Origin: Xiphophorus maculatus | Taxonomy: Eukaryota; Chordata; Actinopteri; Cyprinodontiformes; Poeciliidae | Assembly (NCBI RefSeq): GCF_002775205.1 | Contig: NC_036460.1 | Location: forward strand, 20,292,751-20,356,750 | Direction: 5' to 3' | Length of the DNA: 64,000 bases | Part shown: positions 12,501-23,700 of the stretch, piece by piece | Layout of the letters: each line of letters starts with the position of its first letter | Position numbering within the stretch: position 1 is the first letter of the stretch | Made by a program: the position numbers and the translations under genes | Notes under the pieces: model-generated | Database searches by the model: none | Seen by the model: only the letters and a program-made list of their open reading frames with translations | Told to the model about the DNA's origin: nothing

Positions 12501-15500
12501 GAAACAAAGATCCTGTAAGGCGGTGTACATACTGTAGGGGCAAGCACCAGTGACGGGGTGGCAGCCGACTCCTTCACCACAGTCACAGAGGGACGAACAG
12601 TTGAGGCCAAACAGCGGAGCGGGACAGGTGTTGTTACAGCTGGAAATAACAGCGACACTCAGAGTACTGCTTTAAACTACGACAATGAATTACGTTGTAA
12701 TTTGATGCTCTCTGAATAACACAGAGATGTGGAATAAAATTGATTAAACCAGATATTTGTTGTTTTCTTGATGAGCTCCCACTTTCCAGCTGTTACCATG
12801 AGCTGTTAGCTGCCTCAGAATAATTATTTGGTATTTCATCTGAACCAACCATAAATATTACTATAGGTAGAAGTGAAGATGATCAGATCCAGTTTGAGCT
12901 GGCAGAACTCTGGAAGTTTAAGCTTTGAGCAAAATATGAATAAATGAATTGAACATTTAGACAATAAAATACACTGTAATCTAACAAACTGTGTTTATAA
13001 AGATGTTTTATTTATACAAATAGACATATCCATTAGAATTTCCATATAATATTACATTTATATCAGTGAAGTCTGTTGTGGTAATTGTCTGTCAGAAGTA
13101 CACAAAGACTTTATTATATTATTACTAAGCCTTTAAATCTTTATCCTGCTGGCAAATGAAGATTGTTGCCAGGAAATTTTTGATGAATCAACTGCTTTAA
13201 TTAAGAATGAGTTAACCAATAATCGCTTCATTACTGCAGAACATGACATTTTCTTTGTGACACACCACAACACAGACTATTCATTCACTATCCATTATTT
13301 TTCAGAGTAAACATTAATTTTTTTCCAGAGTAAACAAAATGGTAAATGTGCGCCTTATCAAGTCCAGAGGAGCCCAAATCGCTTCACACTACATTCACCC
13401 ATTCACTCACACATTCACACACTGATGGACGCAAGCTACTGGACAGTAGCCGCAGCTGTCCTGGGTCAGTCTGACAGACTTGGAAGACAAACTCCTACCA
13501 CCATTACCCCCAATTTATATTTAAATTCTTAAAAGAAGATGTAAATAATTTGCCATTTCTGATAAAAACTTGGCATTGTGCGGAGATATGAAGACATTCT
13601 GTGTGGATGGTTATTACTTGTCTATGTGGAGTCATAAATGTATTTCTAGAAAAATAAAACAATCTATATTCAGAGTGTGGGTCTGATAGTTTACCTTTCT
13701 CCTTGAAAACCTGGCTGACAGATACATCTTCCTGTCACATGATGACAGTTACCATGGAAACAGGGACTGCACAGGAAGCGGCAGGCGTCCCCATATGTCC
13801 CATCTGAGCAGGGCTCCTCACACCTGGATGAGCACAAAAAACAGCACAGATTTAGAAAGTAAAACCACATTACAGCCACAAATAATTGAATTTGGATTTT
13901 AAATGAGAAACACAAAAATAGAGACAAACCAAAGTGATGCAATTTGTACAACTTGGATTTCTAGTTAATAATCTATTTTCTATTTCTTTATTTCCATTCT
14001 TTTTCCCTCTCAAAAACTCTTGCACACCTGGTTCCGGTCCATCCAGGGTCACATCTCCAACATTTCCCGGTTTTTGGTTCACAGGGTTCATTGTTCCAGC
14101 ACCGCGGACACTTATCGTTGCAGCCTTCTCCATAGAAACCAGTAGAGCATGGCTGGTCACATCGTGTGCCATTCAGGCCGGGTTCACAGGCAGCGCAGGC
14201 ACCATCGGTGGACGAGCACGGCCGCTTGTCTTTACAGGAACCACATCTAGAGGCAGGAGTCGGCGTCAGGACGACAGGATGTTTTAACATAGGAAACAAA
14301 CGGCTCTAAATTCATCTTTTACCTCATTGTACAGCTGCTGCCATAGTACCCAGCTTCACAAGGACGGCTGCATGAAGCACCCATGTACCCTGGGTGGCAG
14401 AGGCACTCCCCAGAGGCCGGGTCACAGCTGCTGTGTGAGAGGTCACAGTTACAGTTCCTGTCACAGCTGGGCCCCCAGGAGCCTGCCTCGCACTCACACA
14501 CCCCGGTCCGCTCGTTACACGGAGACTGGTTACAGTTGCACGTGGCGTGGCATTTCATGCCCCAGTGGCCCCCGTGGCACTGGCAGCGGCCTGTTAGTGG
14601 GTCGCAGCTGGAGTCCACGGAGCCACCGCTGGAGCACTGGCACGGTTTGGAGCACATCTGGGACCACCAGCCTTTGTTGCAGATGCATTTTCCATTGACA
14701 CGGTGGCAGTGGCCGTTGACAGTGCACTTGCAGGTGTTCTGGCAAAGGGAACCCCAGCGGGTGGGGTAGCACGTACACTCGCCGGTGACAGGATTACAGC
14801 GGCCATGAGGGTAGCACGGACACACCTGTCGGCAGTCTGGGGCCCAAAACGCCAGTGGACACTCTTTTGTTTAAAACAAAACAGGGATTATTTACAAAGC
14901 AGATGGAAGACCTCTTCATTTACCACTTAAATGCTACGGATCATCAGACAAGCTTTAATGTGAGACAACGACAACTCCTGAGTAAACTCAAAATGCTGCT
15001 TTCAGCCTGCGATTTAGTTTAAGGGGGAAATGTCATCTAAATAAACCTAGTTCAATGAATTTAAGAAAGGATGCCCTATTTAAGGTCATGTAGCATAATC
15101 GCAATCAGATTTAAATCCAGACTTTGATTTTTGACACTTTGATTGTGGTAGACTTTTCCTTGTTCATTTGTGGAGAATGGTTCAAATGGGAAATTTATTT
15201 CCCTTTACAAACCCATTGGTGCCAGTGGCTTTTAAATATGTTAGTTTATTTAATGTTGTCAGACTGTTTCTACTTTGGTAATTTTTTGATCAGTAATCAA
15301 AACAATCCTCCGCAGTGATGTAAAAGAGACAATGCCAATTAAACTAACGGGCTTGATGGCACAGCCACTTATTACGTTAGGAGGACAATCACAGAGGCTC
15401 AGGTTGGTTTACATAGATTTTCACCTAATTAATAAAAGTACCATTTAAAAGCAGCTCTTTGTAATTACTCAGGTTATCTTTGTCTGATAATAAAACGTGT

Positions 15501-16292
15501 GATAATGTGAACAATTTTCAGTGTGACAAAAACAAAAGAAAAGAAAAATGAAAGAGGTAAATATTTAATACATACCAGTATAAAACAAAGTAGTTGTTAT
15601 GTGTTTCTGCAGATTTCCCTTAGCTGTGCTGGTCTTCTAACAGACACAGCCCTTGATTTAAAACAAGAAATCCACTTTCCCTATTACATATCACATCATT
15701 TTTGAAAGCATCCGCCCCGTTTGACTTGTGACTTTTGTCATGTTGCTAAGAAGATGACAAACATCTAGTATCGTTTCCAGCAACTCACCTGTTTTACACT
15801 GAGCTCCATAGAAGCCAGGTGGGCAGCGACACACTCCAGGAAATATACAGACTTCATTTTCAAGACACGCCTGTTCACCTTCACAGACAGCTACACACAC
15901 AAACACACACACAGAATGAGAATAAATAACAATCCAACACAACACCATCAAAGTGAACTTTGGATTACTCCAAACTCACGTATGGTGCACTCTTTTCCCT
16001 GCTGCCGCCATCCAGTGCAACAGACCGGACTGGGGGAGTCCCTGAATATTCAAGATATGATCAATAGAGCCTAAATTACAGAAAACACCAGAAATAGTGC
16101 AAAAGAAATAAGCTCTGAATAGCTGAAAACATCTAAGTCAGACAATTTGGTGTGTGTTCTGCTACCAAGTAGGAAAGCAACAGCTGAAGCGTACCTTGAA
16201 TCTTTGCAGACATTTTTCCCACCAGGATCCAGTGTCTGTGCAGAGGACAGCGAGCAGCAGAGCAAAGCGCTCAGAGCTCTGAGAAACCTCAT
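9567..16292 (-). CDS. scarf1: Scavenger receptor class F member 1
   Basis: Eleven exons in transcript order: 16195-16292, 15980-16041, 15789-15890, 14323-14863, 14028-14246, 13695-13823, 12533-12639, 12332-12443, 11632-11756, 10704-10841, 9567-10627; 897 residues. SCARF1 is a single-pass endocytic receptor for modified lipoproteins and apoptotic cells. A signal peptide (MRFLRALSALLCCSLSSAQ) is followed by VCCTGWRQQGKECTIPVCEG, diagnostic of the SCARF/MEGF family. Tandem EGF-like/laminin-type Cys repeats run to about residue 415. One transmembrane helix (AVLAGVLVPLFLLFFAVL) and a CCCLCC juxtamembrane cluster follow. The acidic, Ser/Pro-rich cytoplasmic tail is about 450 residues, and FIEPPSSGW in it is conserved. 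Only scarf1 (rather than scarf2) fits the rilp-prpf8 neighbourhood. Confidence 0.93.
10930..11350. repeat. MITE-like fish repeat in scarf1 intron 9
   Basis: Contains ACTTTCACACATTTTGTAAC and GGAAGGAAAATGACACA, then AATAGAGTCCTCCTGTCTGT, all variants of the dispersed repeat family described at 3600-4640. Ends are approximate. Confidence 0.55.
13330..13510. repeat. Dispersed fish repeat fragment, scarf1 intron 6
   Basis: Segment containing CATTCACCCATTCACTCACA and GCCGCAGCTGTCCTGGGTCA. These words recur in many fish genomes (recalled, not searched). The element class is unknown to me. Confidence 0.35.
15891..15912. repeat. (CA)n tract abutting scarf1 exon 3 acceptor
   Basis: On the gene strand this is an interrupted (TG)n run ending directly in the TAG acceptor of exon 3, in place of an ordinary pyrimidine tract. 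Confidence 0.7.
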
Positions 16293-18089
16293 CTTCACTC
16301 AAAACCCACCGCAGAAATCTCCCACGCCTGGAACCGAATATCTTTGTGAGTGCTTCTTGCTTCCTCACTTGTTCTGGTACAATGAAAGGCAGCGTTTGTC
16401 TTCTCTCCTCCCTTCCCTCCCTCCCTGTCCGGTGAGTCTTCTTGTGACTCCGGTGCAGCCAGAGAGGTCAAAGCCCACCGAGTTTCCTCTCCACATTTCC
16501 TCGGGAAGTCGGAGCCACTTCCTCCAATTCATGCCAGACGCAGAACTTATAAGAGAATGATACACACACAGACACACACACGCACACACACACACACCTG
16601 CACACTGACGAAGCACGTACAAGTATGAACGCACACATGGTGGGGTTCACCTTTTTCCCAGAATCTATTGTCTTCCTGGAGATGATGAGGAAGCCCTTCG
16701 TCATTCCTTATAAGTCGAGAAAGTCAGAACACTTGACCACTACATTTCACCCAACACTCTCAACATGACAGTCTTCACAAAAGAACAAAACTGCAGCAGA
16801 GGGGGGATTTCAGCTTTTCAGCACGTGTGATGTTTTTATTGAAAATCCAGACTTTACAGATATGCAACATCCAGTTATTTTATGTCTGCAAACGGTTACA
16901 AACATGCTTACAAAAATAAACTCCAAACTTTGTTTTCAAAAGACAGTCTCTTTGGGTGTTCACTGTTTGTCCCTCAATGACATAAGCCACTGGCCTGCAT
17001 GAGTAGTGCATTTAGAGGAGGGGCTAGACAAAGTAAAAGTGGTGACTTCATCCCTGCATGTTAGCTGGAAGTGGTGAGTTTGAAAACATGCATAAAAATG
17101 AAGTAACCACTATCCAGAAGCTTGGATAACAGCCAATCATGGCACCAAATGTCGAATACACACCAGCCAATACTGTTGCTCTGTTCAAATAATGAATGAC
17201 TTAGCAGCAGGAAAATACATCTTAAACAATAAACAGTAAGTTAAGGCATAAGCGGTAAAAATGCTAGAGCTACCAGAAAGAAAGAGGAAATAAAATGATA
17301 CGGAGGCAAAAAGTTATCACGGTCCAGCTTTCCTGTGGACAAAAACAACTAAAATCATGAAAAATATTAAACCCAAGAATTTACTACAGAGGTTAAGGAA
17401 AAATATATTCACCTGAAATAAAATGCCACCCTATAGAACCGATAAGTGCTTATTATGACAAACGTCTATCATACAATATAGGTAAATTCTTCAACTGAAC
17501 AATTCACAAATTCAAGAGCAAACCAGTAAAATTAGAAATAGTTTTTTTTGTTTGTTTTTTTTAGCACATGTCCAATATTCATGTGGGCATTTATCTACCA
17601 ACAGTGAAAAAACTGAGAAAAATGAAATGATCTTTCTGTCTTTGGTCTTAGCTAAAAATATTTGAAGATAAATATAAAAATATATACTATGGTAGATTTC
17701 TCCATAATTATAAGCATTTAAATGTTTCTTGTACATATGTATATATACACTTGATTGTTCTAATTGCTGAACAAGAAAAGGTTTAAGAGTTCAAACATGT
17801 CCCTCTTGTGTTTACATTGTACCATTTAATCCATGTTTAAGCTCTTATTGAGCTAAAGTCACGATTGAAAGAGAGCTGAAAAGTGAGAGTTAGCAGGTTT
17901 GTTTATTAAAATGACTGACATATTATTATGTCTTCTCCTCCTAAGATACTTTGTTTTGTTTTACCCAAGCTCGAGGAGCGTTAAAATAACTTCCACTGAA
18001 CCAACAGATGCTCTGCTACGAGCTTCAGAGTGAGGGGGAGGAGTGGCTGAAAACGGAGAGAAACCTCGCAGCTGCCTCTCCGACCGGCA
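16293..18089. other. scarf1 upstream region and rilp 3' UTR
   Basis: No coding sequence is supported. A (CA)n array lies at 16561-16600, close to the scarf1 5' end. On the minus strand a likely rilp poly(A) signal (TTTATT on plus) sits at 16835-16840, with another at 17902-17907. Most of 16830-18089 is therefore probably the long AT-rich rilp 3' UTR. Confidence 0.5.
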
Positions 18090-20674
18090 TTAAGAAGTCG
18101 GCTGCTGCTCTGTCTCCTCGCTGGCCTCCGTTTCTCCCAGGATCTCCCAGCTGGAGGCAGAGTTGCTCATGTGGGTGGGGCTCCTGCTGCTGCCCGCGCG
18201 CGTCAGAAAGCCGAAGCTGCGGCCGACACAGTGGAAGAGACAGGCCTCAGGTCAGACATGCGGTCAGGGATTATAGCTAAATATAGACAAGGATTGGCAG
18301 ATCATCGGTACACTGTCAGAGGCAGTGGAGTGGAACTCAGGCCGCTGTGTTTCTGTGGTTTTGTTAACCTTCATTTGATAATGCTTCTATTTTTGCATCC
18401 TTACTGCTGCGAAGTTACATATATAAAGCGTCTTGTGAAAAGATATTCACTCAAACTTTTTCACATTTTGATATCATAAGCTAAAATGTATTTTACTGGC
18501 ATTTCGAGTGACAGACCACTCGACTGTACACAAAGTAGTGTACAATTGCAAGCAACATGATATCTGGTTTGCAAATGTTGTGCAAATAAAAATATGAAAA
18601 GTGCAGAGTGCATTAGTATTCATCCCCATGTGCCAAACCTTTGATAAACCCCCTTCCACTGCAAATACAGCTTCCACTATTTGAGGGATCGTCTCTCTCA
18701 GATCAGAAATTGAAGTGTCTGACTTTTTTTTTTTACTAACAAAAAAATGAGCAGCAGTTTTCAACTCTACCCATCGATACTACATTGGCTAATCTAATAC
18801 ACCACTATGCGTATTTGATCTAAACCGTTTCATTGTAGCTCTGTCTATGTTTAAAGTCAGCATTATTATACTGCAAGGTGAACCTCCGCCCCAGTCACAA
18901 CAGCTTTTGCAGCTTCAAACAAGTTTTCTTTCAGTTCCTCCATTCAACACTGACCAGCTTCCCTGTTGATGAAAAGCATCCTCAAAGTATAACGTTGCCA
19001 ACGCCTTCTTTCGCAGCGGGGATGGCATGTTCAGGATGGTGTGCAGTACATACAAGTTGTTTTATATGTAAAGGTTACATTTTGACTAGAACTCTGACCC
19101 CTACAGGCTTTAAGCTGTAACCACACCTATGCTTGGCCAACCAGCTCTACTTTCAGTGTGAACTTACAGATGCCGAATGCGTGACTCAGCTGGTTTGTTA
19201 GGCCCGTCTACTTCTGAGTGGTCCACTTCTGTCTGCCCATTCAGGGAACTCGTCTCTTCTTTATCACTGAAAAAAAACATATGGCTGTATTGCTCACCTA
19301 TTTCATATGTTTCTTCATCAAGACTTCATTGGTGGGTGAATTTCTGAATATGAGGAATGTATTTTGCCTCTAAGAGGTACCTGATGCTGCTCAGTGGAAT
19401 CCCCAGCATCTTCGCCTTTATCAGCTTCCTTCGTTCTTTGATTGCCGACCGGACAGCTTCCAAAAGGAAGCCTGGACACCTCTCCTCATTCAAAATCTCC
19501 CTGCAAATAGAAGATGATAAAGAAAAAAACATTAGGAAACTCTTAAGAACTAAAATAAAGTGCACCTGAATCTGAAATGTTTCTCATTAGTATTCAACTG
19601 AAGCTCTTTAAAACCCACCTCTGATAGTAGTTGAGCTCCTCCTGCACCAGGAAGAGGTTGGTTTTCAGCTCGTTCCTCTCAAACAGAATGTCCCGCACCT
19701 CCTTCTTTGTGAAGCACGGCTGATCAAAGTCATTCTGCTCAACGGTTGGCTTTTCGGCCGACTCTTTAGCTGTTTGACTTGGACTGGGCAGCTGGGGGAA
19801 CAGAAACTCATTAGTATGTGCAATAACAAATAGCGAATAACCTCTAATGAAGAGCAACTGAACTGTATGAAACTTTGAGGAACGAAAACAGTGAGTCAAT
19901 AATGTGCCGTTAACCCTCCTGGATTGTTCAACTCAACAGTTCAGAACCTCTCTTTCCAAAATGAACGTCGTCTTGACATGCTTGCATTTGAGAAAGGCAA
20001 AATTTAACACTTATCCAGCCAGTGCAGATTGGATTTGGCATGTGTATTTATTTTTGCACATTGAGCTCACGCAATGGGCAAAAACATTGCTGGCTTTTGA
20101 CGAAGACGAATTTCCTTGAAATGGGTGTTTTTACAGGACAACGACCTTAACACACCAGTATGTGGTTCCAGATTAGCAAGGTTAGCATTATGGAGTGGTC
20201 AGCACAAAGCCTAAAGTTAAAGTTAACAGAAAGGTTGTGGTTTGAACAAACAGCAGCTACTTCTGTGCTTCATAGGAAAGCTGAATCTCCCAACCGTGTT
20301 TAGGTTATACAATATATATTTTTGGATCACCCTAATATTCAGTTTTCCTCAATTTGATGCTTCAATTTAAAACAAAGAGAATTGTTTACAACACATTTGC
20401 ATGTATAAAATATATAAGAAGAGTATTAAGTGCAACAAGACCACATACAGAGCTGTTTCCGTCAGCTTTGTTCAGCTGTGTGTTTCCGTTGGCTGTGTTC
20501 AGCTGTCTGTGTAGCCTTTCTATCTCCTTGTTTTTCTCCTTCAGGTCCGTCTCCACGTCGGCCTTCCTCTCCACCATGCTCTTCAGCTGCGTCTGCAGCA
20601 CGTTCTGCTTGTGCCGTAACTCTTCGTTCATCTTCATGAAGCGGTCCAACTGCTCCTGGAGCTGCGCACACACG

Positions 20675-20712
<38 letters not shown>

Positions 20713-23700
20713 TAATGGCATCATGAGCAGTGAGGCAGATACTTACTGTTTGTCTCAGGGTTTAGAAACAGAGGTACAATCAATATGCCACTGCTGAACA
20801 CAAAGACAGAGAGCCCCAAAACAGTCATGTTTGTGCTTGAGGCACATGGTGAACAAATAAAACCACACACTGTCAATAAACCACTCATAAGGGTTTCCCC
20901 CAGAAAACGTGCTAAACCCGGTGCTCATGGCACTAGGGGAGTCATCCAGCCAGCTGCCATGTTTTTGAGTTAAAAATGTTTTAAAAGTTTACAGGAAATT
21001 TGAAAATATCACTTGATTATTATGAGTTATTGGAAGACTGGAAGATTAATACCTAGACACCAACAATAAAATCTTTAAAAAAGGCAATAATTAAAAAATA
21101 AAATAAAATAAACAAACAACGCTTAGCAATGCTTGGTGGGGGCACAAGTAAAGCCTGGGGTCCCACTAGGCTCATAATGAACTGGGGGAAACCCTGCTCA
21201 TTAAGTGACAAATATTTTAAACACCAATGCCGAGACAAAATCAAGTGAAAACGTCATGAACTAAACTACATCAGTTGATATTTAAGGGTTTTTTTAATCC
21301 TTTATGTCAACTGATTGGGAGCAACAAGTTAAGCATTGACAAACACACCCAGACTTGGCCGTTGTATAAATCATGTGGTGTGCGTGCCCTGGCAGACACA
21401 GAGACGCATGCAAGCAATCAGTCCAAACTGCACACGCCTACACACCCCCACACACCCCCACACACACACGCACACGCACACACAGAAGCTGTGTGGGCAA
21501 AAACAACGCCTGGGCTTGCCTGAGATCTGCAAGCAGCAACAATGAGATTAATCTCTTCAGTCTTTTACCAACCGTTCACCAACTTGCCCGCATCCAGAGT
21601 CCTTATTCATGTTGCTACTGAGTGCTTTATAAAACATTTCTGAATTGATGTTTAGCTTCTTGTAGTATTTTAAAGTGATCTTCTTCATCGCTTTAAGTTT
21701 AGGACACTTTTTCAGGACATTTCTGACTAGTAGTACCAAACTGATCATGGCAGCTAATTACATAGTGAGAACTTTAGACCTTAAGATGATCACCTGCAGT
21801 ATAACCAACTCACTTCTCAGATAATAACTCTATGGGAATCATCTGTGTGTTATCACTGATATCTTTCTTAGTGTTTTAGCAGTTCAATGGTACAAGCATG
21901 ACTGTTTCTGTGCTTCCTTACCGCTTCCACCTCTTTGGAGACTGTGGCGATCTCCTGGACTTTCGCCCTCAGCTCATCTCTCTGCTTGTCCACCACCCCT
22001 TTCAGCTTCAGCATCACTTCCCGTTCCTGCCTCTGAGTACGATCTAAGAATAACAAACACATGGTATTTAAAGGCGGAGGAAAGCATAGGTACAAAATGG
22101 CACTGTTATCAGATTTCTTTGCCATTATTACAAAACATTTTGCTTGAAGTTCTATTATGAAAGACTGAATGTACTGCAATCCGCTTAGCGCAGCGGTAAG
22201 AGGTAACTGTGAAACGTGTGCCTTTGAAATGATGCTTCACATACAAATACGTAGAACTCTAATTGTGTTATAATATCATAAAAACATCTGATTAACAAAC
22301 ACCAAAGTGCACCTCTGGGAAATCATGAGAATTTTTCTGAAAGTGGAGTTCCCAGTCCTCCAGCCTAACATGATTACTGTGTCACCAACATTTCATCACA
22401 AAGCTAACACAAACATACCACAGATAACTCCCTATTATTTACTGCTGAATGGAGTGCAAACTAAAACATTGTGCCGGATGTCTAAACCTGAGCACAGAGA
22501 GATAGATACCGCACACTCGTACCATTCAAGTAAGACATGTTTTTTCACCATATTTAAATAAACTGACTCCGACTTCAGACATGACGTGGCTGCACTAAGA
22601 GAAGAAATAAAGTACATGTCCTAAACCCAAACCTGTGTGATGGTTAGTTTTAGGTCTGTGACTGGCCGGTGAGCTGCCCACCGGGTGCCGTAGTTCTTGC
22701 ATGTTGGACGGGAATAGAAAATGGGGAGATTGGGGTTTTGTCAAAAACAAAAGAAACGGAGGTAAATGAAATCAAAAACTTGGCTATTTTAGTCCGGTAA
22801 ACTTAAAGCTTGATATTTGAACTAAGCTTCATGAAACACCAAAGCCTATTAGCTTTTACTTTCTCTAGTTCAAATTAAGTTCTACTTTCATATCCTCCCA
22901 CAAAAAACATAAGAGTCAGCATAACTCCAAGTTTAATTTTACATGTTTGAATTTTTCATTGCGAATACAAGACAGATTTGGTCTTTTATTTTGTTTAAAG
23001 ATCATTTGTAAAAATATAATAGATATTTATTTTTCTGTTCTGATAAGATGCTCATTGCATTCATCATAAGCATGAATATATATTTTTTTAATCATTTATT
23101 TGGTGAGCTATGATGACACACCTTTATTCAGTTTTAGACAAAAATATTTTGGATAACTTTACATTTATTGAGGATTTTATTAAATCTATACAGAGGTAAT
23201 TAAACACACAGGCTTACATATATGTGGCAGATCTCATTTTAAAAATTGGTTTTCTGATGGTACTTTTAAGAAAAATCCATTCAGATCAAAGGTTGGAGCC
23301 ACTCACATTAGCTTAATGTTAGTCTGCTTTATATGTTTTAAAACCTGTTGTGATCATTGCCCTGCTCTCAACGTTTTCTGCTGTTAATATTAAGGTAAAA
23401 TTGACCAATTTACTAGTCCTCTATTTTTTATTGTCAGCAAAAACAAACCAATAGCATGATGCCGCCACTACCAGGTCTAACTGCTTGCATAATGTTGTTA
23501 GATTTAGAAGCTTTAGTTTGTCCCAACAGGAACATTGTGGGTAGAAATTTGCCTCATTTGGCCATAAAGCTTTTCTCCAGAAGACTTTTAGCTTGTGTGG
23601 ATAGCAGCAAATTTCAGTTTGAAACAGCCGGTTCTAAAACACCCAAGCATATTTCTTGATTGGCAAAGTCTTAGTTCATGTTGACGTGAAACTACAATGA

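Noticed and set aside
14327-14769. Plus-strand frames of over 120 codons
   Set aside because: Antisense of the scarf1 EGF-repeat exon 4, which has regular cysteine spacing and proper splice sites on the minus strand.
22180-22215. tRNA-like stretch with a B/A-box-like word TTAGCGCAGCGG in rilp intron 4 region
   Set aside because: Only the D-arm part resembles a tRNA; no anticodon arm or acceptor pairing follows. Probably chance or a SINE head remnant.
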